Assembly: GCF_002160865.1 (NCBI RefSeq)
Contig: NZ_NFLJ01000006.1
Coordinates: 27,278 to 91,277, forward strand
Length of the DNA stretch: 64,000 bases
Direction: 5' to 3'
From: Massiliimicrobium timonense
GTDB taxonomy: Bacteria > Bacillota_I > Bacilli_A > Erysipelotrichales > Coprobacillaceae
The position numbers and the translations under genes were made by a program. Below the pieces are notes generated by a model. The model was not told the origin of the DNA. It made no database searches and saw only the letters and a program-made list of their open reading frames with translations. This document shows positions 27,433 to 37,243 of the stretch, piece by piece; position 1 is the stretch's first letter; every line of letters begins with the position of its first letter.

Positions 27433-28260
27433 ATGAAAGATGTGATGATTGTTACAGGGGCAGGACAAATCAGTATGGCTATCGCTAGAAGAATGGGCTA
27501 TGGTCAAAAGATTATTATGGGAGATAAAAATATCAACAATGCAAAAGCAATTGCAGAAGTTATGAATAAGGCAGGATTTGATGTTATTCCTTTTGAAATG
27601 GATTTAGCTTCTAGAAAATCTATATTAAGTATGATAGATGAAGCTAAAAAATATGGACCTATAACGATGCTAATCAATGGGGCAGGTGTTTCACCAAGTC
27701 AGGCATCTATTGAAATGATTTTAAAAGTTGATTTATATGGAACAGCTGTTTTATTAGAAGAAGTTGGGAAAGTGATTGAGCCCGGAGGTGTCGGAGTAAC
27801 AATTTCTTCGCAGTCCGGACATCGTATGGAGCAATTAGGTGAATATAAAGATCGATTGTTGGCGATGACTCCAACAGAAGAATTATTGCAATTGGATTTT
27901 TTGCAACCACATCAAATAAAAGATACTTTACATGCATACCAACTTGCAAAAAGGTGTAATGAAAAAAGAGTAATGGCTGAATCCGTCATTTGGGGTCAAA
28001 AAAGAGCCAGAATTAATTCTATTTCACCGGGCATTATTGTGACACCGTTAGCTATTGATGAATTCAATGGACCAAGAGGTGATTTTTATAAAAATATGTT
28101 TGCTTCATCTCCAGCGAAACGACCGGGTACAGCAGATGAAGTTGCCAATGTGGCGGAACTTCTTATGAGCCCACAAGGTGCTTTTATAACAGGTTCAGAT
28201 TTTTTGATTGATGGTGGAGCAACAGCAAGTTATTTTTATGGTTCATTACAATCAAAGTAA
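27433..28260 (+). CDS. SDR-family NAD(P)-dependent oxidoreductase
   Basis: 275 residues. VTGAGQISMAIARRMG is the cofactor loop (TGxGxxxxA type), LINGAGVSP the NAG-like strand, and YQLAKRCNEKRV the YxxxK catalytic pair; SPGIIVTPL follows. It contains an insert of about 40 residues between the serine strand (TISSQSGH) and the catalytic tyrosine, longer than in classic SDRs. It starts 12 bases after the broken alcohol dehydrogenase, so the two were co-transcribed; substrates unknown. Confidence 0.85.
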   Translation: MKDVMIVTGAGQISMAIARRMGYGQKIIMGDKNINNAKAIAEVMNKAGFDVIPFEMDLASRKSILSMIDEAKKYGPITMLINGAGVSPSQASIEMILKVDLYGTAVLLEEVGKVIEPGGVGVTISSQSGHRMEQLGEYKDRLLAMTPTEELLQLDFLQPHQIKDTLHAYQLAKRCNEKRVMAESVIWGQKRARINSISPGIIVTPLAIDEFNGPRGDFYKNMFASSPAKRPGTADEVANVAELLMSPQGAFITGSDFLIDGGATASYFYGSLQSK

Positions 28261-28536
28261 AAGATATTTATTTTATGATATAGATGATTTGACTATTCTT
28301 TTTCGTTATAGCAGATTTCTATATTGATATTGTACAAAAAGAATAAGAATCATTAAAATGAATGATGGAAGAAAGATAAAACATTCTATAAGTTTAAAAA
28401 TGAAAATGATAAAAAAGATGATAGGAATGTGATGATATTTATTTGTGCTAGAGAACTTTTTGAAAAGACTATCAAAATGATAAATTAATTTCAATATATG
28501 AATAAAAGTGCTGATATATAAGAGGAGGTTTAAACA

Positions 28537-29517
28537 ATGGAAAAAAGAAGATTAGGACAAACAGATATGTATGTCAATATGGTTGGGCTTGGATGTATGG
28601 GACTATCCCATGCCAGTGGAACACCTGTTGCTAGAGAAGAAGCCATTCATATTTTACAGGAAGCACATCATATAGGTTATGATTTATATGATACAGCTGA
28701 ATGTTATACGGGTATTTATCCTGATGGAAGTATTAGTCATAATGAAGAAATTGTTGGCGAAGCTGTGAAAAACTTTAGAGATGAGATTGTTCTGTGTACA
28801 AAATTTGGTGTAACACACAAAGGTAATCACTTAGAATTAGACAGTTCACCACAAAAGATTAGAGAATCTATCGAAGGATCATTAAAAAGATTGCAAACAA
28901 ATTATATTGATATTTATTATCAACATAGAATTGATCCTCAAGTAGAACCAGAAATTGTTGCAGGTGTGATGAAAGAACTCATTCAAGAAGGAAAAATCAA
29001 AGCTTGGGGAATTAGTGAAGTGAATGAAGACTATTTAAGAAGGGCACATGCTAACTGTCCAGTGACTGTTATTCAAAATAGATATTCAATGATGGCTAGG
29101 TGGCATGAACATTTAATAAATGTTTGTCAAGAATTAGGAATCACATATATTGCTTTTTCGCCATTAGCTAATGGTGCATTAACAGGAGCTTATCATTCTC
29201 AAGCAGATTTTAAAGATGATAAGCAGGATTTTAGAAGAAATATGCCACAATATAGTGAAACAGGTATGATAAAAACAAATCAATTGTTAAAAATAGTAAG
29301 TGAGCTTGCTAAAAAATATAACGCTACAAATGCTCAAATATCTTTAGCGTGGATGTTGTCTAAATTCGATAATCTTATTCCTATTCCGGGTTCTAGAAAA
29401 ATAGACAGACTAGCATCAAATTTTGCGGCTGGAAACATTCATCTTTCTTATGAAGATATCGAAATAATTGATTATCAATTAGAACATATGGAATTTGAAG
29501 TTTTTGGTGGACATTAA
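28537..29517 (+). CDS. Aldo/keto reductase
   Basis: 326 residues in an AKR TIM barrel. VGLGCMGLSHASGTP starts the fold, YDLYDTAECY has the catalytic Asp and Tyr, VLCTKFG the lysine, YYQHRID the histidine, and IPIPGSRKIDRLASN the NADP site. It resembles the YccK/YeaE-type AKRs that reduce aldehydes or act in stress. Single gene with an AGAGGAGG site; 276 bases upstream show no other gene. Confidence 0.9.
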   Translation: MEKRRLGQTDMYVNMVGLGCMGLSHASGTPVAREEAIHILQEAHHIGYDLYDTAECYTGIYPDGSISHNEEIVGEAVKNFRDEIVLCTKFGVTHKGNHLELDSSPQKIRESIEGSLKRLQTNYIDIYYQHRIDPQVEPEIVAGVMKELIQEGKIKAWGISEVNEDYLRRAHANCPVTVIQNRYSMMARWHEHLINVCQELGITYIAFSPLANGALTGAYHSQADFKDDKQDFRRNMPQYSETGMIKTNQLLKIVSELAKKYNATNAQISLAWMLSKFDNLIPIPGSRKIDRLASNFAAGNIHLSYEDIEIIDYQLEHMEFEVFGGH

Positions 29518-29562
29518 ATCATAGAGAGTTATAACATCAATTCATTTTATAAAAATATAATA

Positions 29563-29600
29563 AATAGAGAGTATGATTTCATATTCTCTATTATTTTTCT
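29563..29600 (+). terminator. Terminator after the aldo/keto reductase
   Basis: AATAGAGA (29563-29570) pairs with TCTCTATT (29585-29592), with further pairing inside, then ATTTTT. Confidence 0.75.
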
Positions 29601-29717
29601 AAAAAAATAAAATTCACAGACAAAGCATAATTATCATAAACAATTAGCAACATATATAGTCATAGTATTTTACCCTACAAATGTATAATAAAACAAGATA
29701 AGAAAGCGGGTGAAAGC

Positions 29718-31282
29718 ATGAGATTATATCTCAATCCAAGAAATAATAGCTTTCAACAGGCACTTAACAATCCTATATATGTAGATAAGTCATTACTAAT
29801 TAACTCTATACGAATTGATTAATAGGCACTGGTGATAATAAATTATGCATATCAAGACCTAGATGTTTTGGAAAGAGTACAGATGCTAATATGTTAGTTG
29901 CCTATTACTCTAAAGGTTGTGATTCTCATCATATTTTTGATTCACTCAAAATCAGTCAAACTGATTATTATTTAGAACATCTTAACCAGCATCATGTCAT
30001 TCATATTAATATGCAAAGCTTTTTAAGCAATACACACAATATTGATAAAATGATCCAATTACTAACAATAAGAATTTTAAATGAGCTCAAACAGGAATAT
30101 TCAATCACTTTCTTTGATGAAGCAAATCTTTCATTATCTCTAGAAGATATCTACGTATCCACAAAAGATCAATTTATTTTTATTATAGATGAATGGGATT
30201 GTATATTTAGAGAATATGTTCAAGATAAAGAAGCACAGAAACAATATCTTGATTTCTTAAGAAATCTATTGAAAGATCATCCATATGTAGAACTTGCTTA
30301 TATGACAGGGATATTGCCTATTAAGAAATACGGAACACATAGTGGTTTGAATATGTTTGAAGAAATATCCATGTTGAATGCAACACCTTTAGAATCTTTT
30401 ATGGGATTTACTGAACAGGAAGTTTATGATTTATGCTTAAAATATAATATGGATTATAATGAGATGAAACAATGGTATGATGGCTATCGCATGTCCAATG
30501 ATATTTCTGTCTACAATCATCGCTCTGTTGTTTATGCTCTTATGGACAGAAAGTATGAAAACTATTGGACATCAACAGAAACTTATGAAGCCCTACAAGT
30601 TTATATAGATATGAACTTTGATGACTTGAAAGATAATATCGTTCAATTATTGTCAGGAGAGAGTGTAGATGTTAATACAAGCAAGTTCCAAAATGATATG
30701 ACAACGTTCAAGTCAAAGGATGATGTCTTAACACTTCTAATACATCTTGGATATCTGGGATATAATAATTCAGATCATACCTGCTATATTCCTAACAAAG
30801 AAGTATCAACAAGCTTTATTGATTCCATAGAAGATTCAAACTGGGAAGAAACGACAAAGGCATTATTAAATAGTCGTGAATTATTAGAGGCAACATGGAG
30901 AAAAGATGAAGAAGCCGTTGCCAGATATATCGAAGAAGCCCATCTCAACACAGCAATACTGACTTACAACAATGAAAATGCATTGTCATATACACTCGCT
31001 TTAGCATATATCTATGCCAGAAATCATTACACAATGATAAGAGAAATGCCTACTGGAAAAGGTTTTGCAGATGTTGTTTTGATTCCATATCGAGATAAAC
31101 CAGCTATGATTATAGAGCTGAAATGGAATCAAGAAGTCAAGACAGCGATAGATCAGATCAAAGAAAAGAAATATCCAAAAGGATTAGAGAAGTATAAAGA
31201 TAACTTACTGATTGTTGGAATCAGTTATGACAAGAAAACAAAGAAACATACATGTCATATAGAAGAAATGAAGGCTCGTTAA
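29718..31282 (+). pseudogene. AAA-ATPase-like/PD-(D/E)XK protein (DUF1703 type), frameshifted near its P-loop
   Basis: The native start is ATG 29718 (AAGCGGGTG site): MRLYLNPRNNSFQQALNN, then YVDKSLLI, then a stop at about 29820. The next frame continues GTGDNKLCISRPRCFGKSTD, the P-loop region of this family, and runs intact to 31282. A one- or two-base change at about 29790-29818, plus TGA at 29816, breaks it. The body has FIFIIDEWDCIF (Walker B), and the C-terminal nuclease-like domain GKGFADVVLIPYRDKPAMII followed by ELKW (D, E-x-K core). This family is multicopy in gut bacteria and of unclear role, possibly defence or mobile. The segment from ATG 29891 lacks the P-loop, so it is unlikely to function as an ATPase. 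Confidence 0.82.
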
Positions 31283-31297
31283 AAAGTGAGCCTTTTG
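31271..31297 (+). terminator. Terminator overlapping the end of the AAA gene
   Basis: AAGGCTC (31271-31277) pairs with GAGCCTT (31288-31294), followed by TT and G. Stem overlaps the stop codon. Confidence 0.6.
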
Positions 31298-31419
31298 TGA
31301 GTTTTCATTTATTCTCAAATGTGAAAAATGAACTTAGAAAATATTGGATAAAAGATGAAATATTGGTCAGTTGTTTGATAAAGTCTTTTTTGATAAAATG
31401 AAATTAGAGGTGAGAAATG

Positions 31420-32304
31420 ATGCTACTGAAACAAATGAAGTATTTTATTACAATTGCAGAATGTGGAAGTTTTACAGAAGCTGCTATACAGTGCTATATT
31501 TCTCAATCTGCAATTTCTCAACAAATTCGAGCATTAGAAGCTGATTTACAAGTACAATTGTTGATAAGGCAAAAAAGGCATATTGAATTAACGGAAGCAG
31601 GAAAATATTTTTATCGTCATGCGAAAGCTATTTTAAAAGAAGTAGAACACATAACTGAAGAAACAAAAAGATTAGGAGAAGATCATGAATTAGCTTTAAG
31701 AATTGGATATCCTAAAAACTTTAGTTTGCATGAACTTCAACAAGCGATTACTCAGTTTTATGATTTATATTCAGAAGTTAAGATTTCTATTGTGAGTGGG
31801 ACACATGAAGAATTGTATGAACTTTTATTACAAGGAAAAATAGATTTAAAAATCAGTGAACAAAGAAGAACCTATAATCAAGATTACTATAATGATGAAC
31901 TAAAATATAGTGAATCATATGTGGAAATAGCTTCTGTTCATCCTATGGCTAAAAAACCAATACTAACAACAGAAGATTTAAAATCTATGTCATGTATATT
32001 GGTTGTATCTAAAGGTTATGAACAATCAGAAAAGAATTTTTATGAAAAGGATTTAGGTTTATCACATCAATTTTTATATGTAGATTCTTTGGAACAGGCA
32101 CGTTTGATGGTGGTAGGGAATCGAGGATATTTACCAATTGATGTGATAGGGCATATGGATATACCTGTAAAAGGTATCAAAAGGATTCCACTTTATAAAA
32201 ATGGAAAACCAGTTCAAAGGAATTATTTTGTATGCTGGAATAAAAGGAATACAAATTATTATATTGAAGAATTTGCTGAAATATTGAAAAATATTTTTAA
32301 TTAA
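31420..32304 (+). CDS. LysR-family transcriptional regulator
   Basis: 294 residues from ATG 31420 (31417 is also possible; AGAGGTG upstream). N-terminal HTH (GSFTEAAIQCYISQSAISQQ) and effector-binding domain (about 90-290). It precedes a flavodoxin-like gene in the same direction, with a candidate LysR site and promoter between the two (32335-32401). It probably activates that gene in response to a redox or electrophile signal; effector unknown. Confidence 0.88.
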   Translation: MLLKQMKYFITIAECGSFTEAAIQCYISQSAISQQIRALEADLQVQLLIRQKRHIELTEAGKYFYRHAKAILKEVEHITEETKRLGEDHELALRIGYPKNFSLHELQQAITQFYDLYSEVKISIVSGTHEELYELLLQGKIDLKISEQRRTYNQDYYNDELKYSESYVEIASVHPMAKKPILTTEDLKSMSCILVVSKGYEQSEKNFYEKDLGLSHQFLYVDSLEQARLMVVGNRGYLPIDVIGHMDIPVKGIKRIPLYKNGKPVQRNYFVCWNKRNTNYYIEEFAEILKNIFN

Positions 32305-32334
32305 TAGAAGATTGCTCAGAAATTGGTTTTTATT

Positions 32335-32401
32335 ATACCTAAAAGGTATTGCTAGAGATAAAATATAAGTATTAGACATAGGTTGGATACAGGGCTATGA
32401 T
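32335..32401 (+). promoter_or_regulatory. LysR box and promoter upstream of the flavodoxin-like gene
   Basis: ATACCTAAAAGGTAT (32335-32349) is a perfect dyad with T-N11-A, the LysR consensus. It is followed by the 27-base motif at 32360-32386 (24/27 like that at 11534), -35 TAGACA (32373-32378) and, after 17 bases, -10 TATGAT (32396-32401). Confidence 0.6.
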
Positions 32402-32423
32402 AATGATGAGGGGTGAAATGAAT

Positions 32424-32960
32424 ATGAAAATATTGATCATAAAAGGAAGTCCTCATATCAAAGGTTCTTCCAATCTTCTAACAAGTCAATTTATAAAAGG
32501 AGTTCAAGAAAATCATCATGAGGTTACAGAATTTGATGTTGCACATCATCATATAGCGCCTTGTTTAGGATGTGAACATTGTGGCATGGATGGACCTTGT
32601 GTACAAAAAGATGATATGAATGAATTAAAGGAATTGATGTTAAGTCATGATGTGATTGTTTTTGTATCGCCATTATATTATTTTGGTATTTCTGCACAGT
32701 TAAAAGCCGCTATTGATCGTATTTATAGTTTTACAATGAAATTATCCTCAATGCATAAAAAGACAGTTTTTATTTGTGCCGCATGGAATAGTTCAAAGAG
32801 AACAATGGATGCTGTGGAAGCACATTATCAGGCATTGGTTGATTACATGCATTTTGAAGATTTAGGTATGATTCTCGCTACTGGCTGTGGAACACCGTCT
32901 ATGACATCACATTCTGCTTTTATGAAACAGGCATATGAATTAGGAAAAAGTATTGATTAA
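32424..32960 (+). CDS. Flavodoxin-fold NAD(P)H-dependent oxidoreductase
   Basis: 178 residues from ATG 32424, spaced 8-9 bases from GAGGGGTGA; earlier ATGs are too close or before it. KILIIKGSPHIKGSSNLL is the FMN phosphate loop; FVSPLYYFGISAQLKAAIDR is the second flavin loop with the conserved 'P-Y/L-Y' and 'K-x-x-x-D-R'. CLGCEHCGMDGPCVQKDDM is a cysteine-rich segment as in iron-sulphur flavoprotein-like enzymes. Probably reduces quinones or nitro compounds. Target of the upstream LysR. Confidence 0.87.
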   Translation: MKILIIKGSPHIKGSSNLLTSQFIKGVQENHHEVTEFDVAHHHIAPCLGCEHCGMDGPCVQKDDMNELKELMLSHDVIVFVSPLYYFGISAQLKAAIDRIYSFTMKLSSMHKKTVFICAAWNSSKRTMDAVEAHYQALVDYMHFEDLGMILATGCGTPSMTSHSAFMKQAYELGKSID

Positions 32961-32990
32961 GACTCTTGAAATCATCAGAGTCTTTTCTTT
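32959..32990 (+). terminator. Terminator after the flavodoxin-like gene
   Basis: AAGACTC (32959-32965) pairs with GAGTCTT (32978-32984), followed by TTC and TTT. Confidence 0.75.
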
Positions 32991-33061
32991 ATAATAAAAT
33001 AAATGGTAAGGATAATGAGAATGATTTTTAATCAAGTTCAACGCAGAAAGAAGGAATGATT

Positions 33062-33826
33062 ATGCAAAAGATATTTTTCTTTGATATTGATGGGACATTA
33101 GCTATTCATGGGGTTATCCCTGAAAGTAATTTAAAAGCATTACAATTATTGAAAGAACGTGGCTATTATACATTTATTTGTACAGGAAGATCGCCTTTCT
33201 ATGCACAAAATCTGTTTGCCAATCTTGTGGATGGGTTGATTACATGTAATGGCAGATATATTTTATATCATCATCAAAAATTACATGGTGAGGCATTTTC
33301 AAAGGAAGAATTATATGATTATCAGGAGAAAATAAAAAAATTAGAAGCTGGAGCTATGTTTGTGTCTGATAATGTTGCAGTGCCTTATTTATTAGATGAA
33401 AAGCAGATACAAGAAATACAAAAAGAATATGGAAAACAACATATTCAATTGTTGCCAAAGGATTTATCTTTCTATACGTTTGATTTGTTTTATGATAGTC
33501 TTTCAAAAAGGGATGAACTGATTGAGGCTTTTCAAAAAGAACTTGTAATTAATGATCATGGTGGACATGGTTCATGTGATTGTTCTACTATTGGTTTTGA
33601 TAAAGGTGACGGAATTGCATATCTTTTAAATCATTTTCATATTGATAAAGCAGATGCCTATGCTTTTGGTGATGGTTATAATGATCAGGCAATGTTTAGA
33701 GAAGTAGGTCATGCCATTGCAATGGGGAATGCAGTAGAAGAATTAAAACAAAAAGCGACATATATTACCGATTCTATTGATTGTGATGGGATTATGAAAG
33801 CTTTAATCCATGAAGGAATAGCATAA
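33062..33826 (+). CDS. Cof-type HAD-IIB family phosphatase
   Basis: 254 residues from ATG 33062 (AAGGA 6 bases upstream; ATG 33056 is too close). FFFDIDGTLAIHG is motif I, FICTGRSP motif II, FDKGDGIAYLL the motif III lysine, and FGDGYNDQAMFREVGHAIAM motif IV. Cytosolic phosphatase of sugar phosphates or similar; substrate unknown. Its stop region overlaps a terminator. It precedes, but is not part of, the yybS-gdpP operon. Confidence 0.87.
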   Translation: MQKIFFFDIDGTLAIHGVIPESNLKALQLLKERGYYTFICTGRSPFYAQNLFANLVDGLITCNGRYILYHHQKLHGEAFSKEELYDYQEKIKKLEAGAMFVSDNVAVPYLLDEKQIQEIQKEYGKQHIQLLPKDLSFYTFDLFYDSLSKRDELIEAFQKELVINDHGGHGSCDCSTIGFDKGDGIAYLLNHFHIDKADAYAFGDGYNDQAMFREVGHAIAMGNAVEELKQKATYITDSIDCDGIMKALIHEGIA

Positions 33827-33840
33827 AGTTATTCCTTTTT
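33814..33840 (+). terminator. Terminator after the HAD gene
   Basis: AGGAATA pairs with TATTCCT, followed by TTTTG. Stem overlaps the stop codon of the HAD gene. Confidence 0.65.
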
Positions 33841-33862
33841 GCATAAATGATTCCTTTTATGC

Positions 33863-33868
33863 TATAAT
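33863..33868 (+). promoter_or_regulatory. -10 box of the yybS-gdpP-rplI-dnaB operon
   Basis: TATAAT preceded by TTATGC (TGC one base upstream, near an extended -10), 31 bases before the first start codon. A weak -35-like TGATTC lies 15 bases upstream. Confidence 0.55.
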
Positions 33869-33898
33869 AGCGATACTTGAAAAGAAAGGATCATCCAT

Positions 33899-34819
33899 AT
33901 GGGAAATATTAAAATAAAAAAGATGGTGCAAGGTGCTATGCTATCAGCGATCTTTGGTGCTTTATCGATTTTTAATACGTATACAGGAAGTTTATTAGAT
34001 ATATTTATTTGTTATGTTATGGTTATACCTCTTGTATGGTATAGCTATCATTATTCCTTACAGGATAGTTTGATAGTCGCTTTTGTATCTATGCTTATTA
34101 TTATCATAACTGGTTTACCTTTTTTTGCAATTTCAGCCTTTTCATCTTGTCTGATTGGTTTGTTTTTAGGACAAGCTTTAAAGCGTCACGCTTCTCGAGG
34201 CGCTTTGTTGTTAGGTACTTTATTTTTAACTTTTTTAAACAATGTTTTGCTTTATGAAGTTTTTGCCGGTTTATTAGGAATGGATTTAATAGCGGAAATG
34301 AAAGAAATGTATATTATGATGCAAGATATAATCCCCTCTTTATCACAAAGTATTTCCTTGACTTCTTTTCTTTCTTTAGCACCTTTACTACTATTAATCA
34401 TGTCAATATTAGAAATGTATGTTATTCTTCTTTTTTGTCAAATGGTTTTATCACGATTGGATATTTCTTTTCCATCTTCATTTCATATTGCATATATGCA
34501 TATCAATAGAATAATAGGGTGGCTTGTCTTATTTTTGTGGATATTCAGTTATTGTTTGCAAAATATTTTTCATTTCCATTCTTTATATTTCACATATATT
34601 CAATTAATGAGTTCATTGGTGTTTGCAGTGGAAGGCATTGCTTTTTTATCTTGGTTATTGATTTTATATCAAAAACCACGTGGTATTATTTTAGTTATGC
34701 TTGGTTTTTTAATACCATTTGTTTTACCGGTTTATATTGTCATAGGAATCATAGATATATTTAGTGATTTAAGAGAAAAACTATTGTATAATAAACATAA
34801 TAGACAAGGAGGGGTATAA
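33899..34819 (+). CDS. YybS-like DUF2232 membrane protein
   Basis: 306 residues, about eight hydrophobic segments. Position directly before gdpP and rplI, with TAATG overlap, and the N-terminal VQGAMLSAIFGALSIFNTY identify it as the YybS/DUF2232 family, which resembles small-molecule (ECF-S-like) membrane proteins. Its substrate and role are unknown. Likely translationally coupled to gdpP. Confidence 0.8.
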   Translation: MGNIKIKKMVQGAMLSAIFGALSIFNTYTGSLLDIFICYVMVIPLVWYSYHYSLQDSLIVAFVSMLIIIITGLPFFAISAFSSCLIGLFLGQALKRHASRGALLLGTLFLTFLNNVLLYEVFAGLLGMDLIAEMKEMYIMMQDIIPSLSQSISLTSFLSLAPLLLLIMSILEMYVILLFCQMVLSRLDISFPSSFHIAYMHINRIIGWLVLFLWIFSYCLQNIFHFHSLYFTYIQLMSSLVFAVEGIAFLSWLLILYQKPRGIILVMLGFLIPFVLPVYIVIGIIDIFSDLREKLLYNKHNRQGGV

Positions 34820-36783
34820 TGACAAGAAAAATGATACAGATTAGAAATCTCATTATGGCCATACTGGTTGGAGAATGTGCTTTATTATTTGGATTATATC
34901 TTTTGTTGAATACTTCAATCTTGTTGACGTTTAGTGTGTATGCTTTAATTAAAAATATAATTATTTTTACTATTATTGTTTATATATCTTATATATTAGA
35001 AAATAATCATTTAAGTGTAGAAGAAGTTTTAAATAAGGATGCTAAAAATGCTTTTCTTTTTGGTGGGATTGCTTTAATTCAATATGATGAAAATAGAAAT
35101 ATTGTATGGACGAGTGATTTATTAAAAGCTATGAATATTAATGTTGTGGGGGTAAAGTTATTAGAATGGCAACCTCATTTAGCTAGTCTTTTTGATGATG
35201 AAGATGTTAAAGTCATTGATATTAAGGGGAAGAAATTTGAAGCCTATAATAGCCAAGAAACAAAATTGATTTATTTAAAAGATGTCACACAACTGTTATC
35301 GTTGCAACAGGATTATTTAGATCAACAAGTCTGTATGGCCTACATTACCATAGATAATTATGAAGAAACATTAGAAAATGCAGATGAACCAAAGATGGCT
35401 TTAATACAATCACGTTCTCGTCAAGTGATTGTCGATTGGGCTTATTCTAATGGGATTATTATTAGACGTTTTAAATCTGGTGGATATCTGGCTTTCTTTA
35501 ATGAACGTATTTATCGTAAACAAGTTGAAAATAAGTTTGCAATTTTAGATACTTTTAAAGAAATGTCTAAGGAATTAGATGAAGTCATGACTTTGAGTAT
35601 TGGAATTGGGAAGGATTCCCGTGTTTTAAGAGAACTGGATGAAATGGCTTCTGCTGCTTTAAACTTAACTTATTCACGTGGTGGTGATCAAGTTGCGATT
35701 AAATCGGGTGAAGATAAGAAAGTGAGATTTTTTGGTGGTAACAGTGATACATTTGAAAAGAGCAGTAAGGTTCGTGCCAGAGTTATTGCTCAATCTTTAG
35801 CTGGACTGATTAAAAATGCTGGACAAGTTCTTGTGATGGGACATAAAAATTCTGATTTAGATTCTTTTGGGGCTTCGATTGGTGTAGCTAAAATTGCGAT
35901 GGCATATGGAAAAAAGACAAATGTGATTATTGATTTTGATTCGATTGAAAAGAAAACAAAAGAAGTTGCTGTGATGGTAAAGGCTGATCAACGTTATAAA
36001 GGATTATTAATATCAGCTAATGAAGCAATGGAAAATATTAATAAAAATACTTTATTGATTGTGGTAGATAATCATAAATCAAGTTTAGCTCTTTCTAAAC
36101 CTTTGCTTGATCGTGTAAAAAATAAGGTCATTATTGATCATCATCGTCGAGGAGAAGAATTTATTGAGGCCCCCGTATTAACATATCTGGAACCGGCTTC
36201 TTCTAGTACCGTAGAATTAGTGATTGAGCTTTGTGATTATCAGAATGTGGATTTGAAAATCAATGAGCTAGATGCTACAATAATGTATGCAGGTATGCTT
36301 GTTGATACCAACAATTTTAAACAGCGTGTCGGTGTTAGAACATTCCAATCAGCGGCTCATTTAAAAGAGCTACAGGCGAATGTTCCAATGGCTTATGAGT
36401 TTATTAAAGATTCTTATCAAGAAACCTTGCAACGTTTATCTATTACGCAAACTGCTTATCAATTTAATCCTCAAATCTTAATTGCCTGTGGACAGGAAAG
36501 TGAGGAATACACACGTAGTTTACTGGCAAAATCAAGTAATGCACTATTGGAGATTAGTGGGATTAAAGCAAGTTTTTCGATTGGAAAGGTATCAAAAACA
36601 ACGGTGGCCATTAGTGCTAGAAGTACAAAAGATATTAATGTACAAGTGATTATGGAAGCAATGGATGGTGGAGGTCATTTTAGTATGGCTGCGGCTCAAT
36701 TTGAAGATCAGTCCATTGAACAAGTGCGATTGTTATTGGAAGAAAAAATACAGGAATATTTAGATGATAGAGGTGAAGCATAA
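34819..36783 (+). CDS. gdpP: Cyclic-di-AMP phosphodiesterase GdpP
   Basis: 654 residues, full length. Two membrane helices (about 12-32 and 38-60), a degenerate PAS-like region (75-160), a degenerate GGDEF domain (about 170-300) and the DHH/DHHA1 phosphodiesterase. GHKNSDLDS (341-349), DNHK (418-421) and [10 protein letters not shown] with DHH at 440-442 are the metal-binding motifs; [12 protein letters not shown] is the DHHA1 motif. It degrades c-di-AMP, which controls potassium and osmotic balance and beta-lactam tolerance. It overlaps yybS and rplI by single bases. Confidence 0.95.
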   Translation: MTRKMIQIRNLIMAILVGECALLFGLYLLLNTSILLTFSVYALIKNIIIFTIIVYISYILENNHLSVEEVLNKDAKNAFLFGGIALIQYDENRNIVWTSDLLKAMNINVVGVKLLEWQPHLASLFDDEDVKVIDIKGKKFEAYNSQETKLIYLKDVTQLLSLQQDYLDQQVCMAYITIDNYEETLENADEPKMALIQSRSRQVIVDWAYSNGIIIRRFKSGGYLAFFNERIYRKQVENKFAILDTFKEMSKELDEVMTLSIGIGKDSRVLRELDEMASAALNLTYSRGGDQVAIKSGEDKKVRFFGGNSDTFEKSSKVRARVIAQSLAGLIKNAGQVLVMGHKNSDLDSFGASIGVAKIAMAYGKKTNVIIDFDSIEKKTKEVAVMVKADQRYKGLLISANEAMENINKNTLLIVVDNHKSSLALSKPLLDRVKNKVIIDHHRRGEEFIEAPVLTYLEPASSSTVELVIELCDYQNVDLKINELDATIMYAGMLVDTNNFKQRVGVRTFQSAAHLKELQANVPMAYEFIKDSYQETLQRLSITQTAYQFNPQILIACGQESEEYTRSLLAKSSNALLEISGIKASFSIGKVSKTTVAISARSTKDINVQVIMEAMDGGGHFSMAAAQFEDQSIEQVRLLLEEKIQEYLDDRGEA

Positions 36784-37229
36784 TGAAAGTGATTTTATTA
36801 CAGGATGTTAAAAAATTAGGAAAGAAAAATGATATTGTGAAGGTGGCAGATGGATACGGTCAAAATTATTTGATTAAAAATCATTTAGCCATTTTAGCAA
36901 CTGAACATGGAAAAGAAATGGTTGCTCAAACAAAAGAAAAAGAAAGATTACAGGAATTAGAAAATAAGAAAAATGCTGAAGCATTAAAAGAAAAGATTGA
37001 AAGTTTGACTTTGGAATTTCAATTATCTTCTGGTAAAGATGGAAAAACTTTTGGAAGTATTTCAACAAAAAATGTGGTTGAAGAATTATCTAAAAAATAT
37101 GATATTAAGGTGGATAAGAGAAAATTTATTAATGCTAGACCAATTCAGGCATTAGGTTATACAAATTTAAAGATTGAATTATATAAAGGTGTTATTGCAA
37201 CTATTAAGGTACATTTATCTGAAAAATAA
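36783..37229 (+). CDS. rplI: 50S ribosomal protein L9
   Basis: 148 residues, normal length. [19 protein letters not shown] and [20 protein letters not shown] are the N-terminal rRNA-binding domain; a long lysine-rich helix (about 42-75) leads to the C-terminal domain ([20 protein letters not shown]). It overlaps gdpP by one base (TAATG) and precedes dnaB by 14 bases, as in Bacillus. Confidence 0.96.
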   Translation: MKVILLQDVKKLGKKNDIVKVADGYGQNYLIKNHLAILATEHGKEMVAQTKEKERLQELENKKNAEALKEKIESLTLEFQLSSGKDGKTFGSISTKNVVEELSKKYDIKVDKRKFINARPIQALGYTNLKIELYKGVIATIKVHLSEK

Positions 37230-37243
37230 GGAGGAATCATATA

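Noticed and set aside
28306..28494. Minus-strand 62-residue hydrophobic frame between the SDR and AKR genes
   Set aside because: No ribosome site and strongly AT-driven composition; likely chance.
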